Origin: Paralithodes platypus
Taxonomy: Eukaryota; Arthropoda; Malacostraca; Decapoda; Lithodidae
Assembly: GCA_032716605.1 (NCBI GenBank)
Contig: CM064519.1
Location: 30,991,414-31,055,413 of the forward strand
Reading direction: 5' to 3'
Length of the DNA: 64,000 nucleotides
In this document: positions 56,304 to 64,000 of the stretch, piece after piece
Position numbering within the stretch: position 1 is the first letter of the stretch
Layout of the letters: each line of letters starts with the position of its first letter
The notes under the pieces: model-generated
Database searches by the model: none
What the model was told of the DNA's origin: nothing
Seen by the model: only the letters and a program-made list of their open reading frames with translations
Made by a program: the position numbers and the translations under genes

Positions 56304-56520
56304 CATAGACTACAGTAGATCTGGACTGGACACGAAAATGGAACTTTGCAGTAAGGTATCCAAAATCAGAGAACGAACCCCCAAGTTTGAACCTCGAAAC
56401 CGCGAAAATTTGACATTTTCGCGTTTTCGAGGTTCGAACTTGGGGTTCGTTCTGCAATTTTGGGTCCCTTACTGCAAAGTTCCATTTTCGTGTCCAGTCC
56501 AGATCTACTGTAGTCTATGG
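56304..56520. mobile_element. Near-perfect 216-bp palindromic foldback element
   Basis: Arms of about 105 nt begin CATAGACTACAGTAGATCTG and end CAGATCTACTGTAGTCTATG. They have very few mismatches and a loop of about six bases around 56412 (TTTGAC). TTCAAG flanks both sides (56298-56303, 56521-56526) as a putative 6-bp target duplication. One terminus recurs at 40275. A transcript would fold into a long hairpin. Confidence 0.85.
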
Positions 56521-56526
56521 TTCAAG

Positions 56527-57439
56527 TATTCATAACCACGAATGTACTGTACTCTAGCAATAACCACGAATGTACTCTAGCAATTGCGTATTATATATTA
56601 ATTTTATACCCTCTAAATAAATAAATCTTACTCAGCAAACCACTGAAATATTTTATTATGTTACCTCCACCAACCGACTTTTCTCCTAAACTCAATTAAT
56701 GAAATCAACAAATACATGTGGCAGTCCAGGGATTCGAACCTAGGATGCTCACACCGAAAGCCAATTGTTTGGACTAATAACATTAGGTATGATACTATTT
56801 TATGTAAATCACAAAGTAAGTCTAACAGATGTAATAAGAATTAACCATGTGTAAAAACAAGCAGACCTTTCATAAAGGTGATATCAATGTTCTTGAAGCT
56901 GATGATAACTGAATGTACTAAATGTTAAATGCAAAATTTCCAATTGCACATACTATGAATCCCTCTGTAGAATATTAAACAAAAAAATAATAATAACAAA
57001 ACATAGTCGCAAACTGGAGCAGATATCAAGAAACAACCCATGAGCAAACGTGAATATTTAAGAACACTAACACATTGTGTGGCTTAACCTATGTCCTATG
57101 CGCTTAAGCCAGCCATTTGAGATAAACGAAAAGACACTCGTGATTGGCTGATACAAACAGTGTGGAGTGGTAGTTTGGCTTTGGATCGGTAGGAGGCATT
57201 TTGGCCATCGAGCATTTGTTACTCATTTAGTGAAGCAGCGAGACTGCGACAAAGCACAACCAAACTTTTACATCTTTGTTCTCTCGCATTTCTGTAGTTC
57301 CTTTTAGTTTCTTTCATTTCTAGCAATGTACAGTATTTGCTGTAATACAGAGCCTTATGATGGATAATAGTGCCCAGTATATTTATATTGTTTTCCCTAT
57401 CGCATGATCATGGCAAGTGCTTCGACTTGATACGAAACC
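56527..57439. other. Unannotated AT-rich DNA
   Basis: A small direct repeat CCACGAATGTACT occurs at about 56536 and 56564. No gene seen. Confidence 0.4.
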
Positions 57440-57657
57440 TTTATCCCCCTCTGTACCAGCGACGTTTTTGTATTTTTATTTTGGCTACTATTAGACGATT
57501 TTATAATCAGTTTAAAAAAGGCCTACAACATTCAACATGTTTCGAACTATCTTACTTAACCCTTTTCACTGCCACTAATCCTTCTTAAACCGCACACTAT
57601 CGTCTAAATATAGCTAGAATCAAATTAACAAAACGTCGCCAGTACAGAAGGGGTTAA
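57440..57657. mobile_element. TIR element (MITE-like) M1, copy 2
   Basis: The termini ATCCCCCTCTGTACCAGCGACGTTTT and AAAACGTCGCCAGTACAGAAGGGGTTAA are inverted. They match the 49232-49448 element in ends and length, with an AT-rich inside carrying GACGATTTT-type motifs. Confidence 0.65.
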
Positions 57658-59923
57658 TTGAACCAGACTGCATCAACAAATCAGAGCAACCATATTGATT
57701 GTGAACACCACTAAAAACTTCGTTCACCTATTCAAATTACGGTTTATTCTATTGTATTTTCCCAAGTCACAAAAGGTTTTATACTGGTAAATTTTACCTG
57801 TTATTTTTAGAAGGTAATCTTTAGCGATTCATGTTAATACATTAAACAATCATTAAACAGTATATAGATTAATAAGTTAAATTGTGGGGAAGTTGCTTTA
57901 CCCATGTCTGCAAGGCTGCAAAACCCAATCTGCAGCATTCTTTAAGCAACTCTTAGGCCCCAGATGTCTATGCTTAAGTGAACATTCTAAAATATTAAAA
58001 ATAATGGATTCCATGTCATTCACCCTAAATCCAAGAATCCTGTTCTATTCTAACCTAATACAATATAGGCTATTTTAGCCCTAATCTTATCAATTTTATA
58101 TAAACATAAAATTACAAGGGCAGGATGATGATTAGCGCTGGGCTGAAATTATCGACCACCAAAATATACTGCATATATATGTGGCTTCAGATATTTCGAA
58201 CTCTGTAACTATTTAACATATTACTGTTATTTACAGGTCAAATAAATGCTTTACTTTCTATTATTTACAACCTTTTCCCAAGGAATTATATTTATAACAA
58301 ACTTTACCTGAGGTTTAATTCTTTCATTAAAATACAAAATATCAGTTATGTGAATAACAAGCTTTATATCAAAATACCATAGTAGTGAATGCAAATGTTA
58401 TAAACAATTTACGGTTGATTGAATTAATTTCGAAACATACTGAACATGACCGAAGCACACTTAATAATATCTCAACACAAGAAAGTTACTCACTCCATCT
58501 ATGAGCCGATAATGGCATTATACGTGTTCTTGTTCGTTGGATGAAATGTTCGGATGCCTTCAATATACAGTAATTTTGTGTACAACATTAGCTAGAATCA
58601 TAGTTAGAGAAATTATTAAAACACTCGTGTATTAGTTCATACTTGCTATTCTTGATATATTTTTTTTTTTATAAAACTATGCTTAACATAATAACACATT
58701 TATTAAGTTCATAGCGGGATATAGTATCAGTTCAGTAAATACGAATACCCACACAAATACAGCCAAACGAACACCTCCTCCGTTGCTCAGTCGTTTCTTA
58801 TGTCGAAGAGGTGATGGACTATCGTTCTCGCAAGGCATTACAAATCGCCGTAAGCATTAGTATTACAACAATACTGAACATGGCTACTTGCCACGAATAT
58901 CAGTGAGTTAGTGAAAGGGTATATCGATTGTGAACTTCGTAGTAGAGGAAGCATATGTGCTGTAACCGAGAATATTGAACTCCGTGAAGAGGTAAACCAC
59001 CGACCATCAATTCAAAATCACAGTTAATAGCAATAGTTCGCTGAAAATCTTGCTTACAAGCTGTGACATGGCAATTAATATAATATCACTTTTAACAGCC
59101 CACGCTTGTTGCTAGTAGCCCCTGACATGAATACACCAATTGTTTCTAGTCATAGATGTGTCATGTTGACTTTGACCGAGATTGCCTTCATTAATTCGGA
59201 TTGCCGACATTATAGTAATTACGTAAACGAATATGGGACTCTCCAAATAAGTGCAAAAGAAGACAAAATCTCATCCATCAAATATGTTCAACTTAAGTGG
59301 AAAAGACAGTTCACCGAATCAATTGCTCGACGAAAATGTTCTTTAACTGAAATTCTAAATTGCTACCACTCAGCCTTAACAGTCCACAATGTTTTTCTAT
59401 TATCCCGTGACAAGTACTATTAATTTCACGTAGTAGATGTGAACTCTATCTAGACATCACATTAACTATCTTCATAGTTTTTGATGAATTACTGATAAGC
59501 TACAACCAATTCGTAAATAGATGATACTTGAGAGACATGTTTTACCTGTATCCGGTTTCTAATTACTACAAAGTGATCAAAGAAAATGTGTGGTATTGTG
59601 ACGTCATCAACAAGAATCGCGACAGCACTGCCTGGCTGCCTAGGGATGATGTGGATAAGGACCCGGTGACGACCCAAGTGCAGCGATGTCAATTCTCCCC
59701 AGTCCTGTTGGGCCCGAGGTTCTTGATGCGATAGCTGTGGAGGTAAGGACAGTTGAGGATTATAATTCTGTACTTTAATTATGATGACTTAGTTTATTTT
59801 CTCAGCTTAATATAGACAGACGCAATTGTGTACGGTATAGTTTTTCGGACAAACTGGATTTTAGGTCACGTATAGGATATAATGTTCTAAATGAATACTA
59901 TAGCTTTGGGTAATTTTTTGAAA
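57658..59923. other. Unannotated AT-rich DNA
   Basis: Open frames at 59106-59423 and 59528-59734 lack recognisable domains or codon-like structure. 59845-59890 belongs to a sequence repeated at 61255-61295. No gene supported. Confidence 0.4.
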
Positions 59924-60471
59924 AGACTCGCAGCATTATTATACATAATTTATTAGGGAAAGTGAAGCTCTATGGAATCCTTATAATATACTCGCATAGA
60001 TTCCACTGTGGAAGAATAGTTTTGATAGTTAACTATAGTTTTGATGTAAATACTACCGCAACTACGAATCTTGTTTCCGAGACGTAGTATATTAACCTAA
60101 CCAAACAACCTAACCCTAGAGTGCCCTAGACCCAGTACGTGGGATACAACACTAGCCCTTGCAAGTTGCATGCCAGCTACTGTGGGTTCATATATTAGAC
60201 ATACAGTAACATCTTTGTAGAACATAACACTTTACCGTAGCGAGTGTACTCCATTTCGAACACTTTTTGTAAACATGAACACGTCCGTAGCAGAGCTCTC
60301 AAGATTGCGGGACTGAGTTTGTTTACGCGCGGGACTATTTATATCGACAAAATCGAGTTACAAAACTTATCAAAACTATTCTACCACAACGGAATCTATG
60401 CGAGTATATTATAAGGATTCCATAGAGCTTCACTTTCCCTAATAAATTATGTATAATAACGCTGCGAGTCT
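59924..60471. mobile_element. TIR element M2 with 104-nt terminal inverted repeats
   Basis: The left arm 59924-60027 (AGACTCGCAGCATTATTATA...) and right arm 60368-60471 are near-perfect reverse complements, enclosing ~340 bp. A paralogous sequence at 61250-61345 lacks the insertion, giving an empty-site comparison. There is no transposase, so it is non-autonomous. Confidence 0.85.
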
Positions 60472-60779
60472 ATTCGCGATAATTATCTAGCTTTGTATTA
60501 GAGTATTAGTCACCACAATATATGTCTTTACCGTTGCATATTAAATTATTTCTCCTTAGACTTTGTGGGTTAAATAAGGGTGATGGCGGCCATATTGGAT
60601 CAGCTGAGAACTAATATTTTTAATTTGTTTACCGTAGTTTTAGTATTTTTTCATATTCTATATCAATACTAACCCTGCGGGGGTCTGGGGGCGGCAGCCC
60701 CCAGGATAGGTTAGGTTGTTAGGTTAGGGTAATGACAAAATATGGTTTTAGGGGACATGTTAATATTGCAAAATAACAC
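60472..60779. other. Repeated flank plus G-rich hairpin and TTAGG motifs
   Basis: 60508-60615 (ATTAGTCACCACAATATATGTC...) recurs at 61335-61460. GGGGGCGGCAGCCCCC at about 60690 and GGTTAGGTTGTTAGGTTAGGG follow. Confidence 0.55.
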
Positions 60780-61114
60780 AATATTTACGAGTCACACCAC
60801 AGCTGGAATCTCATTTCTAAGGGTAGTTTTGAGTTCCTATCATTCTATGCTTTATTGCTATACACTTTTTATCCACCTGATTTTTTTTTTTTTAGCATTA
60901 ACCTAACCTAAAAACCTAACCTAACCTAACCTAAATGTATTTGGGGGCTATTAGGTTAGGTTAGGTTTTTTGGTTAGGTTAATGCTAAAAAAAAAAAAAA
61001 AAAAAAAAAAAATTCCGGTGGATAAAAAGTATATAGCAATGAAGCTTAGAATGATAGGAACCCAAAACTACCTTTGAAAATGAGATCCCAGCTGTGGTGT
61101 GACTCGTAAATATT
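60780..61114. mobile_element. Foldback element M3 with CCTAA/TTAGG stem
   Basis: Arms of roughly 150 nt (AATATTTACGAGTCACACCACAG... / ...GCTGTGGTGTGACTCGTAAATATT) enclose AACCTAACCTAACCTAA on the left and TTAGGTTAGGTTAGG on the right, bordered by T and A runs. The stem therefore includes arthropod telomere-type motifs. Confidence 0.8.
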
Positions 61115-61244
61115 GACCCAAAATAATTGGTAAATATGAATTTCCAGAAGGAAAAACACCTTAAAACACACTAATCAATGAAGAAACTGATGAGAAAAAG
61201 GATTATAATACAAAAAACACATTCCTGACCTAAAATCCAATTTG

Positions 61245-61472
61245 ACCAGCTTTTCATCTGGACAATATGCATTTTAGGTCACGTAGGGGATATAATTCTC
61301 AGTGTTTTCTTTAACTTTCTCTAACAGTATTAGTCACCGCAATATATGTCTTTACCGCTGCAAAAAAACAAAAACAAAAAAATCCTTAGACTTTGTGAGT
61401 TAAATAAGGGTGGAAGAAAATATGGCAGCCATTTTGGATCAGTGGAGAACCAATATTGTTCATTTATCGAAT
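61245..61472. repeat. Paralogue of the M2 flank lacking M2
   Basis: TTTTAGGTCACGTAGGGGATATAATTCT...ATTAGTCACCGCAATATATGTC...TTTGTGAGTTAAATAAGGGTGG matches 59860-59890 joined to 60508-60615. Confidence 0.65.
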
Positions 61473-62426
61473 AATCTACAGTTATACTACCCCTATTTTG
61501 TCGCTATTCTGTTGGTACTAATGGGTTAATATTATTAGTAGTAGACTTAGTATGGTTTGATGATGAGCGGAAATTTATATTTAACTTGTAATAGATACAT
61601 TGAAGTATTACAAACCTTCGCGAACCCATAAACAGGGAACGTGAGCTGGGTTTAGACCGTCGCGCACCCATAAACAGGGAACGTGAGCTGGGTTTAGACC
61701 GGTCGCGAGACACGCCTTTTAGCGTGTTTTTGGATGGTTCAGCAGACGCGGAAACTGGAAAAAAACCTATTTTGATGAAAAATGATCACCAACCAGATAC
61801 CAGTTTTTCAGGTAATTTGTTGTTTTTTTATTTTGTTTTTGATAGACAGTGTTGTTTAATATCGAGGACCGTCGCATTTTATTATTTTTAACATCAGCCT
61901 AACCTAACCGAAAAGTAACCTGTCTCGCGACCGGTCTAAACCCAGCTCAAGTTCCCTGTTGATGGGAGCGCGACGGTCTAAACCCAGCTCACGTTCCCTG
62001 TTTATGGGGTCGCGAAGGTTTGTAATATTTCAAGTCAAATATATATTTCCGCGCATCATCAAACCATACTAAGTCTACTACTAATAATATTAACCCATTA
62101 GTACCAACAGAATAGCGACAAAATAGGGTTAGTATAACTGTAGATTTATCGGTTAGTTTTCGGTTAGGTTAGGTTCGGCTAGTGTTAAAAAATACTAAAA
62201 TGCGACGGTCCTCGGTATTAAACAACACTGTATATCAAATAAAAAAACAAAACAACAACAAATTACCTGAAAACTCTTTATCTGGTTGGTGATACATTTT
62301 TATCAAAATACGTTTTTTTCCAGTTTCCGCGTCTGCTGAACCATCCAAAAACACGCTAGAAGGCGTGTTTTGAAGGGGGGAGGTGGTGGGGGATAATGGG
62401 GGAGGGGTTGTATAACTGTAGATTTA
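61473..62426. mobile_element. M4 elements, one nested inverted inside another
   Basis: Outer ends AATCTACAGTTATACTACCCC (61473) and GTATAACTGTAGATTTA (62426) are the M4 termini. Compared with the simple copy at 62565-63106 (A-B), the order here is A, then B and A inverted (about 61707-62148), then B. This fits insertion of a second M4 in reverse orientation at the A/B junction. Markers: CCATAAACAGGGAACGTGAG (A), and CCGAAAAGTAACCTG and GCGACGGTCCTCGG (B). Confidence 0.8.
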
Positions 62427-62564
62427 CTACAACTTGAAATAATCTGATTTCACCGAAAAATAACCCCCAAAATAATCAAAGTCCCGACTGTAAACAACTC
62501 TTACCCGTGAAACACAATGTACATCCTTGGCACTAGTCGATTACCTACCAATATGGATAATGAT

Positions 62565-63106
62565 AAATCTACAGTTATACTACCCCTATTTTGTCGCTAT
62601 TCTGTTGGTACTAATGGGTTAATATTATTAGTAGTAGACTTAGTATGGTTTGATGATGCGCGGATATGTATATTTGACTTGAAATAGATACATTGAAGTA
62701 TTACAAACCTTCGCAAACCCATAAACAGGGAACGTGAGCAGGGTTTAGACCGTCGCGCACCCATAAACAGGGAACGTGAGGGGGAGTTTAGACCGTCGCG
62801 GAGACAGGTTACTTTTCGGTTAGGTTAGGTTAAGTTAGGTTAAGTTAGGTTAGGTTAGGCTAATGTTAAAAATACTAAAATGCGACGGTCCTTGGTATTA
62901 AACAACATTGTATATCAGAGAAAACATTAAAAACTACAACAAATTACCTGAAAAACTTGTATCTGGTTGGTGATAATTTGTTATAAAAATAAGTTTTTTT
63001 CCAGTTTCCGCATCTGCTGAACCATCCAAAAATACGCTAAAAGGCGTGTTTTGAAGGGGGGAGGTGGTGGGGGGTAGTGGGGGAGGGGTAGTATAACTAG
63101 ATTTAC
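62565..63106. mobile_element. M4 TIR element, simple copy
   Basis: The inverted termini (TAAATCTACAGTTATACTACCCC / GGGGTAGTATAACTAGATTTA) bound ~540 bp. Inside are two tandem CCCATAAACAGGGAACGTGAG units, a TTAGGTTAGG/TTAAGTTAGG run (62817-62860) and a G-rich end. No coding capacity. Confidence 0.8.
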
Positions 63107-63289
63107 CAATGCTTCGTGTTAGAGGCGCCTATAAGAGAAAAGTTTGTGATAAATCTGCCACATCATGTTTTGTCTCCCAGGTTTGTTAACTACCTGGTTG
63201 GTCTATGCATATGACGGATGTTCTTCACATGATTGTAAGGTTATTACATTAATCAGAAATATGGGGTAGAATGTTGAGTTCGGGCGTAC

Positions 63290-63735
63290 CGCCAGCCTTG
63301 TTTACACTACGCGTAGCGGTGTCGGACGCTTGCCATCATGTTCCCGTCTATTTAGACTGCCTTTGGATACAATAATATGTTGAGGGGGGGGGGGGCTTTG
63401 TCCCCCCCCCCCCCATGACATATTTTCATCATAATATATATTGCCAGCAGGGGGCAAATAACCGAAAATATCACCGTCAAAATAGACGCGAATTTAACCA
63501 CGGTGATCGACAAATGTAAACATGATGGCGGGGGAGGTGTCGGACGCTTGCAATCACGTTCCCGTCTATTTTTAATGCCATTGGATACATTAATATGTTG
63601 AGGGGGGGGCTTTGCCCCCCCTCACGACATATTGTCATCATCATATATATTGCCAGCATGGGGCAAATAACCGAATAAAACACCGTCAAAATAGACGCGA
63701 AGTTAACCACGGCGATCGCCCTATGTAAACATGAC
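63290..63735 (+). repeat. R3 repeats, plus orientation, two units (~226 bp period)
   Basis: GGTGTCGGACGCTTGC occurs at about 63318 and 63536. Each unit has GATACAATAATATGTTGAGGGG-type sequence, a G-run/C-run hairpin (63384-63413; 63600-63623), GCCAGCAGGGGGCAAATAACCGAA and AAAATAGACGCGAA. The same family appears inverted at 17821-18660. Confidence 0.75.
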
Positions 63736-64000
63736 GACCGTACGCCCGGAATCTACATGCATCCCGAAATATGTAACCAGACGACGATGGTGCTGCTTCA
63801 TGGAATAGTTGCTCTATGAGTAGTATGTATCACTGTACTAATAGCTTTCCCCTCACAAGATGGGAGGCGCTGCTCAATAAACTCGCTCCTCGGGGCAAGA
63901 TAAAAAATATATCAGTTTCAACAGAAATACGGGTTTGTGTGACGGTTGACTCACAAAGGAAAGGGAAGGGTGGAGAGCAACATTACTTTACATAAGCTTG
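63736..64000. other. Unannotated DNA at window end
   Basis: No repeat or gene recognised. Confidence 0.4.

Noticed and set aside
59106..59734. Two moderately long frames (105 and 68 codons) as host exons
   Set aside because: No domain, no splice-supported partner frame, and length within chance expectation for this region.
60900..60990. Interstitial telomere tract as a chromosome-fusion scar
   Set aside because: The motifs are few, degenerate and symmetric within a foldback element, so spread by the element is simpler.

Overview
The window is eukaryotic, repeat-dominated intergenic DNA, most likely from an arthropod and plausibly a decapod crustacean. The reasons are long (GT)n tracts, abundant AGGCCTA-type sequence, interspersed TTAGG/CCTAA (arthropod-type telomere motif) inside mobile elements, and several APE-type non-LTR retrotransposon (LINE) families. 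The taxon is inference only. I found no convincing host protein-coding gene, no rRNA and no functional tRNA gene. Nearly every credible coding signal is a LINE endonuclease (EN) or reverse transcriptase (RT), and together these occupy about 17 kb.

Layout. 1-5.1 kb: a satellite-like array built from a LINE 3' end, then a composite dispersed repeat. 5.1-8.5 kb: LINE-A (minus strand, target-site duplication TCCTGTACGAG), carrying a 2A-like peptide motif, a PHD-type zinc finger, EN and RT, and split by a 100-N assembly gap. 9.1-11.7 kb: an RTE-type LINE with a 13-bp target-site duplication. 11.9-12.4 kb: a SINE sharing its 3' tail with LINE-A. 12.4-15.9 kb: rearranged RTE fragments embedded in ~165-bp repeats. 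16.3-17.2 kb: a strand-switching array of degenerate CGTGTTGACT-like decamers. 17.3-18.7 kb: foldback repeats. 20.3-21.85 kb: second copy of the 3.2-4.9 kb repeat. 23.9-24.8 kb: an 18-bp minisatellite. 25.4-28.5 kb: LINE-G (minus). 29.6-30.5 kb: (GT)n with a tRNA-derived SINE. 33.6-36.35 kb: LINE-B (plus), a 5'-truncated sister of LINE-A with an open RT frame and a 12-bp target-site duplication. 36.5-38.8 kb: LINE-H (minus). 39-46 kb: LINE relics, microsatellites, a second tRNA-SINE and G-rich minisatellites. 46.6-51.8 kb: strongly pyrimidine-biased DNA with diverged tandem repeats. 52.3-55.7 kb: RTE and LINE relics plus three SINEs. 55.8-63.7 kb: foldback and TIR (MITE-like) elements, some with telomere-like stems.

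How the parts relate. Three different SINE types appear to carry 3' ends resembling three different LINE families in the same window: LINE-A/B, LINE-G and RTE. This fits LINE enzymes mobilising SINEs through a shared tail. LINE-A and LINE-B differ at only about ten of 356 compared residues and both keep intact target-site duplications, so that family moved recently. DNA-transposon-like foldback elements dominate the last 8 kb, with nested insertion and a paralogous empty site.
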